64,000 nucleotides of DNA from Parazoarcus communis (GTDB lineage Bacteria; Pseudomonadota; Gammaproteobacteria; Burkholderiales; Rhodocyclaceae): NCBI RefSeq assembly GCF_003111665.1, contig NZ_CP022188.1, positions 1,860,001 to 1,924,000 on the forward strand, read 5' to 3'. Below the pieces are notes generated by a model. The model was not told the DNA's origin and did no database searches. It worked only from the letters and a program-made list of their open reading frames with translations. This document shows positions 18,301-25,820 of this stretch, piece by piece (position 1 is the stretch's first letter; each line of letters begins with the position of its first letter). A program made the translations under genes and the position numbers.

Positions 18301-18557
18301 ATCTGGCGATCGTCGAGGGCGTCGTCGGTCTGGCAGCGGCCTTCCAGCGCGACGTGATCGCCGAAGGGGTCGAAACCGTGGCGCATGGAACGAAACTGCT
18401 TGAGCTGGGCTGTGTGCTTGCCCAAGGCTATGGCATCGCGCATCCGATGCCACCGGAGGCGATTCCTGCATGGGTGGACAGCTGGCGGCCCGATTCGGCG
18501 TGGAGCCCCGGCAAGCCGGAAGCCGGGGCGGGCGACGGAGGCGTGGACGCCGGGTAA
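15372..18557 (+). CDS. membrane PAS-GGDEF-EAL c-di-GMP synthase/phosphodiesterase
   Basis: This 1061-residue inner-membrane signalling protein has an N-terminal TM (about 11-31), a periplasmic dCache-like sensor (about 35-275), a second TM (about 283-305) and a HAMP-like linker. Two PAS domains (about 370-490 and 500-610) follow, then GGDEF (692-696, intact) and EAL (820-822, intact, with DDFGTGYSS). An RxxD inhibitory site (RDGD) lies just before the GGDEF motif. Both catalytic halves look functional, so it may make or degrade c-di-GMP depending on signals. The periplasmic ligand is unknown. It may influence the PilZ protein at 0.2 kb. Confidence 0.95.
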   Translation: MRQFLHSLRARLVALVLLVALPGVAMLAVNAWNGRIEAIESAQQKAIDTASLLASDQARLIEETRRYLERLAQFPEVQQPTSPACSAFLTKVLGLTERYVNLGVPGADGELLCNALPLEARVNVADRAYIRRALDEGAFSIGEFQTDRAAGVTSVNFAYPVFAPADGRIAGAAVAVISLSWWSERLAETRLPENSIAYIADADNRIVAHFPEARDRLGLKLGELNIQTPDADSTSNYTVAVSKDGSGITRIFALMRLVDRDFGSPVFVGVGIPFDAQMAAIESQAIKGALMLLFFVALMFVTAMWGVRVSILQPLEQLTRSTGALESGKHQHVAQFKGALELVRLQERFSRMARKRLETEKQLQDSKNYNRMLFETTPIGLALRSRDGRLLDVNPAFAAILGRTIAETKALNYRDIIEPERADDEVRQLERLRVMESCCRYEVDYRHRDGHSIPVRVSSMVLERGGERLIWSSVEDVTADKQAEASLRLAASVFTHAREGIFITDAEGRIVDANQTFCDITGYAREEFIGQPADLLGSGSQTPDYHAAMWRMLRERGHWYGEIWSDKKSGEHYAAMLTISSVRDISGGITNYVALLTDITLMKAHEKQLEHIAHYDALTGLPNRVLLADRLKHAMAQSQRRGLSLAVAYLDLDGFKPVNDAHGHNVGDKLLIVLAKRMKDALRDGDTLARIGGDEFVAVLTDLHTREDGEVVLDRMLQGVAESVTVDGLVLRVSASIGVTLYPQDAAEAEVLMRHADQAMYLAKQGGKNRCYFFDVNYDAELKSLHASRQAVRQGFERGEFRLHYQPKVNLKTGVVVGLEALIRWQHPVRGLLVPDGFLPQIEDHVISVEVGEWVIDTVLSQLDAWRATGLILPVSVNVGARQLQQGDFVVRLAALLAAHPEVDPQLLELEIVETNALEDMEQVCELMHACLAMGVRFSLDDFGTGYSSLTYLRRLPAGLLKIDQSFVRDMLDDADDLAIVEGVVGLAAAFQRDVIAEGVETVAHGTKLLELGCVLAQGYGIAHPMPPEAIPAWVDSWRPDSAWSPGKPEAGAGDGGVDAG

Positions 18558-18588
18558 AATGCGCGGCGTCCACTTCACGCCACCCACC

Positions 18589-18951
18589 ATGCACAAGACA
18601 CTGACGTCCTTCACCGGCTCGTCCGCGCCGGCCGAATTCGATCATCCGCGTCCAGCGCGTCTGCTCGAGGGCAATCCCTTGCGCACGACCTGGAATCATT
18701 ACGAACAGGACGGCGTGTCTGCCGGCGCCTGGTCCTGCGAACCCGGTGCCTGGCGCATCGCCTTTGCCGACGACACGGACGAGTTCTTCCACGTGCTGAG
18801 CGGGCGCATTCGCATCACCGATGAGGGCGGGGTGGCGCGTGAGTTCGGTCCTGGCGAGGCCTGCGTGATTCCGGCCGGGTTCAAGGGCGTGTTCGAGGTG
18901 CTGGAGGCGGTCAGCAAGCACTACGTGTTCGTGAAGCGGGGTGCGCAATGA
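18589..18951 (+). CDS. cupin domain protein (DUF861-like)
   Basis: The 120-residue product is a single small cupin barrel. TDEFFHVLSGRIRITDEGG contains the GxxxxHxHxxxxE-type strand, with the metal positions partly altered. REFGPGEACVIPAGFKGVFEVLE supplies the second motif, and a WSCEPGAWRIAF strand precedes it. This arrangement resembles the ureidoglycine-aminohydrolase-like/DUF861 cupins, whose functions vary. ATG 18589 is chosen; ATG 18559 is an alternative overlapping a TAAAAT box (18555-18560) that could be the gene's -10. The fructosamine kinase-like gene follows 52 bases downstream, suggesting a two-gene unit. Confidence 0.78.
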   Translation: MHKTLTSFTGSSAPAEFDHPRPARLLEGNPLRTTWNHYEQDGVSAGAWSCEPGAWRIAFADDTDEFFHVLSGRIRITDEGGVAREFGPGEACVIPAGFKGVFEVLEAVSKHYVFVKRGAQ

Positions 18952-19003
18952 TGCTGCCGACAGGGCGTGGTTCCGGCCGGCTGTTCGAGAGAGGGGCTTC
19001 CCG

Positions 19004-19906
19004 GTGTCAAACGTGCAGAAACTGAACGCCGAAACGGCGCAGGCCCTCAAGGTCCTGAGCGGGCTGGATTTTTCTGGCGCGGAGACGCGGGCGCTGGGCG
19101 GCGGCTGCATCAATCGTGTGCTCGAGGTGCGCGCGCATGACCGGCACTACTGTCTCAAGCTGAACGAAGCGGGCGCACTGCCGATGTTCGATGCAGAGGT
19201 CGATGGCCTGGCGGCGCTGGCCGGTAATGCTGCCTTTCGGGTGCCGCAGGTCCTGGCGTGCGGTGCGACGGCGGATGAGGCTTTCCTGCTGCTCGAATAC
19301 ATCGAATTGCATCCGCTCTCGAACGCGGAGGACGGGCGCCGCTTTGCCGAGGCGCTGGTGAAGCTGCATCTCGATATCGGTGAGGACTTCGGCTGGTCGC
19401 ACGACAATTTCATCGGCGCAAGTCCTCAGGCGAACACTCCGCACCACACCTGGGCACAATTCTTCGTCAGATGCCGGCTGGCGCCGCAAGTGGAGCGGGC
19501 GCGTTTGGCGGGGCACGGTGCGGCTCTCGGGCCGGCGCTTGAACAGTTGCTGGAGCGTGTGCCTGCCATCTTCCTGGACTATTGCCCGCGCCCAAGCCTG
19601 CTCCATGGCGACCTGTGGAATGGCAATGCCGCCATGGATGCGGCCGGCCGGCCGGTGATCTTCGACCCCGCCGTCTATCGCGGCGACCGCGACGCGGACC
19701 TGGCGATGAGCGAACTGTTTGGCGGCTTTCCCACCGCCTTCTACGCCACCTACCGCGCAGCCTTGCCGCCGGCTGAAGGCTACGCGCTGCGCAAAACGCT
19801 CTACAACCTCTATCACGTGCTGAACCACCTCAACCTCTTCGGTCGCGCCTACCTCGGGCAGACCGAGCGCATGGTCCGCAGTCTGGCGTCAGAACTGCTG
19901 CGCTAG
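19004..19906 (+). CDS. fructosamine kinase family protein
   Basis: The 300-residue protein has the aminoglycoside-phosphotransferase-like kinase fold of the fructosamine/ketosamine-3-kinase family. GGGCINRVLEV stands for the nucleotide loop, CLKLNE for the ATP-binding Lys strand, and LLHGDLWNGN (His201-Asn208) for the catalytic loop, with IFDPAVYRGDRDADLAMSELFGGF carrying the metal-binding Asp. The family phosphorylates protein-bound sugar adducts and so removes glycation. GTG 19004 is chosen because AGAGGGG lies about 8 bases before it; an upstream frame would overlap the cupin gene. Length matches the family. Confidence 0.88.
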   Translation: MSNVQKLNAETAQALKVLSGLDFSGAETRALGGGCINRVLEVRAHDRHYCLKLNEAGALPMFDAEVDGLAALAGNAAFRVPQVLACGATADEAFLLLEYIELHPLSNAEDGRRFAEALVKLHLDIGEDFGWSHDNFIGASPQANTPHHTWAQFFVRCRLAPQVERARLAGHGAALGPALEQLLERVPAIFLDYCPRPSLLHGDLWNGNAAMDAAGRPVIFDPAVYRGDRDADLAMSELFGGFPTAFYATYRAALPPAEGYALRKTLYNLYHVLNHLNLFGRAYLGQTERMVRSLASELLR

Positions 19907-19921
19907 TGCAGGCTGTCAGGC

Positions 19922-20497
19922 TCAGAGCGGGCGGCGGATGGTCATGGCGCCACGAATCTCGCCCACCGTGTAGCCGGTGGCCTTGTCGTCGGGGTACAGC
20001 GCCTGCAGCTTCGTCCTGACCGCCGGGGCGATGTCGGTGTCGCTGCCGTGGCAGGACAGGCAGAGCGCCTGCGTAGGCAAGGCCTTCATGTAGCGGTAGG
20101 ACTTTACCCCACCCTCGACGACGACTTCGCCCTTCTCCAGCGTCGCCGGCGCTTCGCCGGCCGCAGCGCGGCGGTCGAAGGCCTCCAGCGCCGTGCGCTC
20201 CCAGGCGTCGGGAACCGCCTTCGGGTTGCGGTTCTTGAGACTCACACGGCGGATATTCCAGCCGGTTTTCTCCGATGCGGCCTTCGCCATCTGCGGCGCC
20301 TTGTCGCGGCAGACTCCGATTGCACCCTCGGGGCCACCCTTCGCAATCTCATCCTGCAGCACGGCGATCAGTTTTGGTGGAATGCTGCTTGCCACCCCGC
20401 GAGCCTCGTCGAGCAACGCAGACTCGTCCGCCAGGGCGTGGGATGCAGAAAGGGTCAGCACCACGGGAGCAAGGGCGCGTAGCAGTGGATGTCGCAT
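19922..20497 (-). CDS. periplasmic c-type haem protein, DUF3365 (Tll0287-like)
   Basis: The 191-residue protein has an N-terminal signal peptide (cleavage near SHALA-DE, residue 23) and a DUF3365 domain. A single CLSCH haem c-binding motif (Cys146, Cys149, His150) lies near the C-terminus, and the end is YTVGEIRGAMTIRRPL, typical of the family. It probably works as a periplasmic haem sensor or electron-transfer protein. Homologous domains are often the sensor part of histidine kinases, but here the domain stands alone. It converges on the fructosamine kinase gene 16 bp away and its promoter lies in the gap shared with tetR. Confidence 0.85.
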   Translation of the reverse strand: MRHPLLRALAPVVLTLSASHALADESALLDEARGVASSIPPKLIAVLQDEIAKGGPEGAIGVCRDKAPQMAKAASEKTGWNIRRVSLKNRNPKAVPDAWERTALEAFDRRAAAGEAPATLEKGEVVVEGGVKSYRYMKALPTQALCLSCHGSDTDIAPAVRTKLQALYPDDKATGYTVGEIRGAMTIRRPL

Positions 20498-20661
20498 GGA
20501 GAGCTCCTTCCGGGTTGTTTAAATAAGCGAATCATTATGCGCTCGTCGCTGCGGGTGGGCCAGTGTTGGGGCTTGATGCGGGGCGCGAGCGCACGAGGTC
20601 TGACAATCCGGAAGGCATGAGTCCGGGCGCCTCCGATGGCCAGCAATCCTTGATCAATGGT

Positions 20662-20691
20662 CTGAACCTTTCGGTTTAGAAATGCTAGTAT
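20662..20691 (+). promoter_or_regulatory. tetR promoter with palindromic operator
   Basis: CTGAACC and GGTTTAG form an 18-bp inverted repeat at 20662-20679. It overlaps a weak -35 (CTGAAC) and the spacer before a TAGTAT -10 box (20686-20691). The arm sequence AACC/GGTT recurs at 21.35 kb before the target operon, which suggests autoregulation. Confidence 0.68.
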
Positions 20692-20725
20692 CGGGCGTCG
20701 TTAAAGCAGATCAAGGTGGCACGCG

Positions 20726-21307
20726 ATGCCCTGGGAAAAGTCGTTCGACGAAGACGAAGCCGTCGGCAAGGCGATGAAGGTGTTCTGGCAGAAGGGCTTT
20801 GAGCCCGCGTCCATGGCCGACCTCATCGCCGGGACGGGCATTACCCGCGGCAGCCTGTACAACGCCTTTGGCGGCAAGGAGCAGTTGTTCATCAGGGCGC
20901 TGCAGAAGTACGACAAGGAAAACCGCAGGGCACTGCTGGCCGAACTCGAATCCATGGATGATCCGGTGCAGGCCATCGCAGCGCTGTTCGATGGCATCGT
21001 CGCCGATACCATTGCGGACACCGAGAAGAAGGGCTGCTTTCTGATCAACACGGCTTCCGATCTTGGCGCGCAAGGCGAAGAGGTCAACCGCATCGTCCGC
21101 AACGGGCTGCGAGAAATGGAAGCCTTCTTCCGACGTAGCATCGAAGTCGCGCAGGCGCGCAAGAAAATCCCTGAAACTCTCGATCCCGCGGCGACGGCCA
21201 AAGGGCTAATGGGAATGATCGTCGCCATCCGGGTGCTTGGCCGTGGCATGTGTGACGAGTCCTCGCTCAGGACGATTGCCGATCAGGCTCAGCGCTTGTT
21301 GCGCTGA
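20726..21307 (+). CDS. TetR/AcrR family transcriptional regulator
   Basis: The 193-residue repressor has an N-terminal TetR helix-turn-helix (VFWQKGFEPASMADLIAGTGITRGSLYNAFGGKEQLF, about 19-55). Its C-terminal ligand domain contains KKGCFLINTASDLG with Cys104, a conserved feature of several TetR proteins that sense electrophiles or oxidants. It sits immediately upstream of an AhpD-like, DsbA-like and YghU operon. Matching inverted repeats lie at its own promoter and at that operon's promoter, so it most likely represses both and is released by a thiol-reactive signal. The inducer is not identifiable. Confidence 0.9.
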   Translation: MPWEKSFDEDEAVGKAMKVFWQKGFEPASMADLIAGTGITRGSLYNAFGGKEQLFIRALQKYDKENRRALLAELESMDDPVQAIAALFDGIVADTIADTEKKGCFLINTASDLGAQGEEVNRIVRNGLREMEAFFRRSIEVAQARKKIPETLDPAATAKGLMGMIVAIRVLGRGMCDESSLRTIADQAQRLLR

Positions 21308-21345
21308 CACCTTCCACCGCTCCACGCTTGCGCTGAAAAATTGTA

Positions 21346-21392
21346 TTGACCGATCGGTTTAAACGGCTTAAATTTAAACCAATCGATCTAAA
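21346..21392 (+). promoter_or_regulatory. redox operon promoter with two TetR-type operators
   Basis: TTGACC (21346-21351) and TAAATT (21369-21374) are spaced by 17 bp, a good sigma70 promoter. The perfect palindrome ACCGATCGGT (21349-21358) covers the -35. A second imperfect copy of the same AACC-N4-GGTT-like motif (about 21373-21392) lies just past the -10. Both resemble the operator before tetR. Confidence 0.72.
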
Positions 21393-21507
21393 CAGTCGCT
21401 ATCGATACCGAAGTGCAGCCGCCGACCTTGCGGGGCGCGTTGCAACACATCCACTGTTCTCAACCGGTCACGGGCGATTGCCCGAAGAGCTGACCAAGGA
21501 GCTACAC

Positions 21508-22062
21508 ATGCCTGATTTTCAACTTCACGACGAAGCCACCGCACCTGAAGCCAGCAAGCCGCTGCTCGCCAAATCGAAGAAGGCTTTCGGCATGATTCCG
21601 GGTCTGCACGCGGTCATGGCGGAGGCGCCGGGGATGCTGGAGGCCTATCAGACGGTTCATGAACTCTTCGTGAACTCCAGCTTTGACAGCGACGAGCTGA
21701 CCGTGGTGTGGCAGTCGATCAACGTGGAGCATGCCTGCCACTACTGCGTGCCCGCCCACACCGGCATCGCCAAAGGCATGAAGGTGGACGATGCGATCAC
21801 CGCTGCGCTGCGCAACGAAACGCCCTTGCCCAATGCCCATCTGGAGGCGCTGCGGACCTTCACATTGAGTGTGGTGCGCAACCGTGGCAACGTGGATGAG
21901 CGCGCGGTGCAGGACTTCCTGGACGCAGGCTTCACCCGGCGCCAGATTCTTGAGGTGGTGCTCGGCGTCTCGCAGAAGGTGATGTCGAACTACACCAACC
22001 ACCTGGCGAAGACGCCGGTGGATGCCATGTTTCAGCGCTTCGAGTGGCGCAAGGCGGCCTGA
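21508..22062 (+). CDS. AhpD-like carboxymuconolactone decarboxylase family protein
   Basis: The 184-residue all-helical protein belongs to the CMD/AhpD family. The signature EHACHYCVPAHTGIAKGM (Cys77, Cys80, His84) is the CxxC-plus-His centre that gives AhpD-type thiol-disulfide or peroxidase activity. The true lactone decarboxylases lack this centre. A strong AAGGAG six bases before ATG 21508 sets the start; translation from further upstream would run through the promoter. It is the first gene of the TetR-controlled operon, followed by two other thioredoxin-fold proteins, which supports a thiol-redox role rather than aromatic catabolism. Confidence 0.86.
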   Translation: MPDFQLHDEATAPEASKPLLAKSKKAFGMIPGLHAVMAEAPGMLEAYQTVHELFVNSSFDSDELTVVWQSINVEHACHYCVPAHTGIAKGMKVDDAITAALRNETPLPNAHLEALRTFTLSVVRNRGNVDERAVQDFLDAGFTRRQILEVVLGVSQKVMSNYTNHLAKTPVDAMFQRFEWRKAA

Positions 22063-22125
22063 GCCCGCAGGCTTCTGACCAATACGATGCGCGGCGCTGG
22101 CCGCGCGAAAGTGAGAGACCCAATC

Positions 22126-22779
22126 ATGACCACTCCGACTCAGAAGCTGCGGATCGACATCGTGTCAGATGTGGTCTGCCCCTGGTGCATCATCGGTTAC
22201 CGGCAACTGGCCAATGCGCTGGAGGTGACCGGAACGGCGCACGAGATTCACTGGCATCCATTCGAACTGAACCCGTCCATGCCGCCCGAGGGCCAGAACC
22301 TGCGCGAACACGTCGCCGAGAAGTACGGATCCACCACGGAACAATCCGAGGAGAGCCGGGTCCGGATGACGGAAATTGGCGCAGGCCTTGGCTTCGAGTT
22401 TCGCTTTTCCGACGACATGCGCATGCACAACACCTTCAACGTGCACCAACTGCTGCATTGGGCCGGGCTGCAGGGGCGCATGCATGAGCTGAAACTGGGG
22501 CTTTTTGCGGCACACTTCAGGGATCGGCGGAATCTGTCTGATGACGGCGTGCTGGCGGATGTGGCGGCGGAAGTCGGGCTGGAGCGGGACGAAGCGCTGG
22601 CGGTTCTTGCCGATCAACGCTTTGCCGTCGATGTGCGCGAGGCCGAAAGTGGCTGGCTGAACCAGGGCATTCGAGGCGTGCCGGCAATGATCTTCAATCG
22701 TCGCCACCTTGTGACCGGTGCGCAAGGCGTCGACAACTACACGCGCATTCTGGCGCAGCTGGCCGGGATGCCGGATTGA
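22126..22779 (+). CDS. DsbA family oxidoreductase, FrnE-like
   Basis: The 217-residue protein has a thioredoxin fold with a CPWC active site (Cys18, Cys21) right after the first strand IDIVSDVV. A helical insertion follows and the cis-Pro loop GIRGVPAMIF lies near residue 185, as in FrnE/polyketide-type DsbA relatives. No signal peptide is seen, so it acts in the cytosol as a dithiol oxidoreductase or isomerase. ATG 22126 matches the family start. It is 63 bp behind the AhpD-like gene and 35 bp ahead of yghU, within one operon. Confidence 0.87.
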   Translation: MTTPTQKLRIDIVSDVVCPWCIIGYRQLANALEVTGTAHEIHWHPFELNPSMPPEGQNLREHVAEKYGSTTEQSEESRVRMTEIGAGLGFEFRFSDDMRMHNTFNVHQLLHWAGLQGRMHELKLGLFAAHFRDRRNLSDDGVLADVAAEVGLERDEALAVLADQRFAVDVREAESGWLNQGIRGVPAMIFNRRHLVTGAQGVDNYTRILAQLAGMPD

Positions 22780-22814
22780 GCGCGTTTTCAACGATCAACA
22801 AGGGGTTCTGAATC

Positions 22815-23690
22815 ATGTCTGAAGCGACCACATACGTACCGCCAGCGGTCTGGACCTGGGATGCCGCGAATGGCGGGGAGTGGGCCAAGATCAATCGACC
22901 GATTGCCGGGGCTACGCACGAGGCCGCGCTGCCGCGCGGCAAGCATCCCCTGCAGCTGTATTCGATGGGCACGCCCAATGGGCAGAAGGTCACGATCCTG
23001 CTCGAGGAGTTGCTGGCGCTGGGTGAGCGCGGCGCGGAATATGATGCTCATCTGATCCGGATTGAGCAGGGCGAACAGTTTTCGACCGGATTCGTCGAGG
23101 TCAATCCAAATTCGAAGATCCCGGCTCTCTTCGATGCCGATACCGGCAGTCGTGTGTTTGAAAGCGGTGCGATTCTCCTTTATCTGGCCGAGAAGTTCGG
23201 CCATTTCCTGCCCAAGGATGTGGCTGCGCGCACAGAGGTGCTGAACTGGCTGTTCTGGCTGCAGGGTTCTGCGCCTTACCTTGGCGGCGGCTTCGGGCAT
23301 TTCTACGCCTATGCGCCCGAGAAGTTCGAATACCCGATCAACCGCTTCACCATGGAGGTGAAGCGCCAGATGGATGTGCTCGACCGTGAGCTGGCCGCGC
23401 ATCGCTATCTGGGCGGAGACGAATACTCCATCGCCGACATTGCCACATGGCCCTGGTACGGCAATCTGGTGCTGGGTGAAGCCTATGGCGCGGGCGAGTT
23501 TCTGCAGGTCGAAAGCTACATGAACCTGCGGCGCTGGGCCGAAGAAATCCTCGGGCGTCCCGCTGTCCAGCGCGGACGCAAGGTCAACCGGACCTGGGGC
23601 AAGCCGTCGGATCAGCTGCACGAGCGCCACGACGCATCCGATTTCGAGCTCCGGACCCAGGACAAGCTGGATCCCGAAAGCGCTGCCTGA
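22815..23690 (+). CDS. yghU: YghU-type glutathione-dependent disulfide-bond oxidoreductase
   Basis: The 291-residue GST-superfamily enzyme resembles E. coli YghU/YfcG, which reduce disulfides and organic hydroperoxides with two glutathiones. The N-terminal extension YVPPAVWTWDAANGGEWAKINRP precedes the thioredoxin-like domain (LYSMGTPNGQKVTILLEELLA). The TPNG motif replaces the catalytic Ser/Cys, as in YghU. FxEVNPNSKIPAL and FESGAILLYLAEK bind glutathione, and the C-terminal helical domain contains YSIADIATWPW. It ends the TetR-regulated thiol operon. Confidence 0.93.
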   Translation: MSEATTYVPPAVWTWDAANGGEWAKINRPIAGATHEAALPRGKHPLQLYSMGTPNGQKVTILLEELLALGERGAEYDAHLIRIEQGEQFSTGFVEVNPNSKIPALFDADTGSRVFESGAILLYLAEKFGHFLPKDVAARTEVLNWLFWLQGSAPYLGGGFGHFYAYAPEKFEYPINRFTMEVKRQMDVLDRELAAHRYLGGDEYSIADIATWPWYGNLVLGEAYGAGEFLQVESYMNLRRWAEEILGRPAVQRGRKVNRTWGKPSDQLHERHDASDFELRTQDKLDPESAA

Positions 23691-23753
23691 GCAACGTTTC
23701 GGGAGCGGAGATTTACATGCGACATCCGCGGGCTTCTCCGCCAGAATAGCGTC

Positions 23754-24983
23754 ATGAGCGAAGGCGTCTCCTCCGAAGCGGAAAAACAAGCCCCCGAGCT
23801 GTGGCAGTTCGTGCCGCTGTCTGCCTACGCGCAGCCCGAACAGGCTGCCGGCAGCGCAGCGGCCGCTGCCTGGTCATCGTTCCTGCGCCTGTTTCACAGC
23901 GCCCACCACGACGACACCGCGCCGGTGAAGAAGGAGGACGAACTGCGCTCCCTGCCCGAGATGCAGCTCGAGCACCTCGTGGGCCAGATCGACTGGCGCA
24001 AGGCGTCGAACGCGCTCGATGCGACACTGAGCGGGGAGGCTGGGGCCGCGATTTCCGGCGTGCAGGTCCTGGTTGGTCAGCCCCACTGCGGCCATGCCGA
24101 GATCGTTGCCGACTGGGCAGCCCGCCATCACGCGCAGATCATCGAACCACCGTCACGCGAAGCGCTGCTGGCGAACGATGGTCGCTGGCAGGTGGCGTGG
24201 CCTGCGGATGGCCAGCCATGGGTGCTGACCGGTCTTGAGCGCTTCTTCCTGCGAACCGCAAACGGACTTGCGCTGGCGCGCAGCCTGCTCGAGGACATGG
24301 TCAGCGGACGCGCCGGGCCGGGGCTGGCGGGATGCGACAGCTGGGCATGGACTTTTCTGCAGCGGGTTTCGTCGCTTCCCTTGCCGATGGCGCTGACGCT
24401 TCAGGCTTTCGACGGCCCCCGTTTGTCACGACTGTTTGCGCAACTGGTGGACGCAGAGGGGGAGCGCCGCCTGCGGTTTCGCAACGCCCGCAGTGGCCGC
24501 GACATGCTGACCGTCCCCTGCGAGGACGACAATACCGCCAGTGATGAGGTGGCGCAGCTTGCCGCGCACTGTCGGGGAAATGTCGGCACGGCACGCCGCT
24601 ATTGGCGACAGCGCTTGCGTGCGGTGCCCGATCCGGCAGCAGAGCTGGGCGATGCCAACTCGAAGGAGTTGGAGAAGAAGGGCGATCCGGAAGCCGAAGT
24701 GGTCTGGGTGTCGGCTGCACAGCCCGAGCTTGCGCTGCCGCTCGAAGCAAACGAAGACGTGGCCCTCGTCCTGCATGCGCTGCTGCTGCACAACGGGCTG
24801 AGCGATGCCGTGCTGCCCGCCGTGCTGCCCTTGCCGCGCCACCACTGCATTGCCATCGTCCTGCGCCTGCAGCGACTGACCCTGGTCGAACAGTGTGAGG
24901 GCCGCTGGCGGGTGAGCGCGCTGGGCTACGAACTCGTGCGTGGCTGGCTGCGCGGACGGGGTTTTCTGATTGACGACTTCTGA
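23754..24983 (+). CDS. uncharacterised protein, degenerate AAA-type NTPase fold with C-terminal winged helix
   Basis: I do not recognise a named family for this 409-residue cytosolic protein. Its layout suggests a P-loop ATPase that has lost its motifs. A strand VQVLVGQPHCGHAEIVADWA (about 102-121) sits where a Walker A would be but lacks GKS/T. PWVLTGLERFFLR (about 160-172) resembles a Walker B region lacking acidic pairs. SLPLPMALTLQAFD and an HCRGNVGTARRYWRQRL helix recall AAA lid sequences. The C-terminal 70 residues (LLLHNGLSDAVLPAVL...RWRVSALGYELVRGWL) look like a winged helix. It lies 6 bp before the MscS gene, so the two are almost certainly co-translated and may act together. Function is unknown. 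Confidence 0.75.
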   Translation: MSEGVSSEAEKQAPELWQFVPLSAYAQPEQAAGSAAAAAWSSFLRLFHSAHHDDTAPVKKEDELRSLPEMQLEHLVGQIDWRKASNALDATLSGEAGAAISGVQVLVGQPHCGHAEIVADWAARHHAQIIEPPSREALLANDGRWQVAWPADGQPWVLTGLERFFLRTANGLALARSLLEDMVSGRAGPGLAGCDSWAWTFLQRVSSLPLPMALTLQAFDGPRLSRLFAQLVDAEGERRLRFRNARSGRDMLTVPCEDDNTASDEVAQLAAHCRGNVGTARRYWRQRLRAVPDPAAELGDANSKELEKKGDPEAEVVWVSAAQPELALPLEANEDVALVLHALLLHNGLSDAVLPAVLPLPRHHCIAIVLRLQRLTLVEQCEGRWRVSALGYELVRGWLRGRGFLIDDF

Positions 24984-24989
24984 CCCTCC

Positions 24990-25802
24990 ATGACTGACGA
25001 AAGCTCGATCGCACAGATTTTCCGACCGCCCGACTGGACGATGGCGCTCGAGGTTGGCGCCGTGCTCCTGATCGCAGCACTGCTGATTGCCGGCTCGCAG
25101 CGCGCGCTGCCATGGCTCGGCAACCGCCTGCACGGCAGGCGGCGATTGTTCGTGCTGGCCCTGGTGCCGGTGTTGCGCCTGCTGATCATCGTCGCGGCCT
25201 TCATCATGATTGTCCCCATGGTGATCAGTCCGTCGGTGCAGAACATGGTCGCGCTGCTCGGTACCGTTGGTCTGGCGATTGGTTTTGCGCTGAAGGATCT
25301 CGTCAGCAGCCTGATTGCCGGCGTCGTCGCGGTGGGGGAAATGCCCTACCGCAACGGCGACTGGATCAAGGTCGATGGCATATACGGCGAAGTGCGGCAC
25401 GTCGGCATGCGAACGGTTCAGGTGGTGACGCCGAGCGACGACGTGGTCTCGATTCCGCATTCGCGGCTGTGGAATACGCCCATCTTCAATTCCAATGACG
25501 GCGCCCCGCGACTGCAGTGCATTGCCGATTTCTATCTCAATCCCGAGCACGATGCCGCTGCCGTGCAGCAGGCCTTGTCCGATGTCGCGCTCTCCAGCGC
25601 CTTTCTGCATTTCGGTCAGCCCATCGCCGTGGTTGTGCGCGAGAAGCCGTGGGGAACCTGGTATCGCCTCAAGGCCTATCCGGTCGATGCGCGGCAGCAG
25701 TTCCGTTTCGTGACCGATCTCACCGTGCGCGGCAAAGCGACCCTGCTCGGGCTCGGGGTGTCGTTTGCGACGGCGCCGACGACGGAGATCGACGCAGGCT
25801 GA
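24990..25802 (+). CDS. small-conductance mechanosensitive channel (MscS family)
   Basis: The 270-residue membrane protein has TM helices at about 18-40 and 50-75 and a pore-lining helix. It then has the MscS core VALLGTVGLAIGFALKDLVSSLIAGVVA (about 85-112), followed by the beta domain (YRNGDWIKVDGIYGEVRHVGMRTVQVVTPSDDVVSIPHSRLWN) characteristic of MscS. Its cytosolic vestibule is short. The channel releases solutes upon osmotic downshock. It is the second gene of a tight pair with the NTPase-like protein, an unusual partner for a mechanosensitive channel. Confidence 0.9.
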   Translation: MTDESSIAQIFRPPDWTMALEVGAVLLIAALLIAGSQRALPWLGNRLHGRRRLFVLALVPVLRLLIIVAAFIMIVPMVISPSVQNMVALLGTVGLAIGFALKDLVSSLIAGVVAVGEMPYRNGDWIKVDGIYGEVRHVGMRTVQVVTPSDDVVSIPHSRLWNTPIFNSNDGAPRLQCIADFYLNPEHDAAAVQQALSDVALSSAFLHFGQPIAVVVREKPWGTWYRLKAYPVDARQQFRFVTDLTVRGKATLLGLGVSFATAPTTEIDAG

Positions 25803-25820
25803 AGCGGCGTCGGCCGGGCC

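Noticed and set aside
18385..18588. N-terminal extension of the cupin frame into the GGDEF-EAL gene
   Set aside because: The extension lies in the coding part of the EAL domain and is not cupin-like.
16680..18614. Long minus-strand frame opposite the GGDEF-EAL gene
   Set aside because: The opposite strand carries intact GGDEF and EAL motifs; the antisense translation is compositionally odd.
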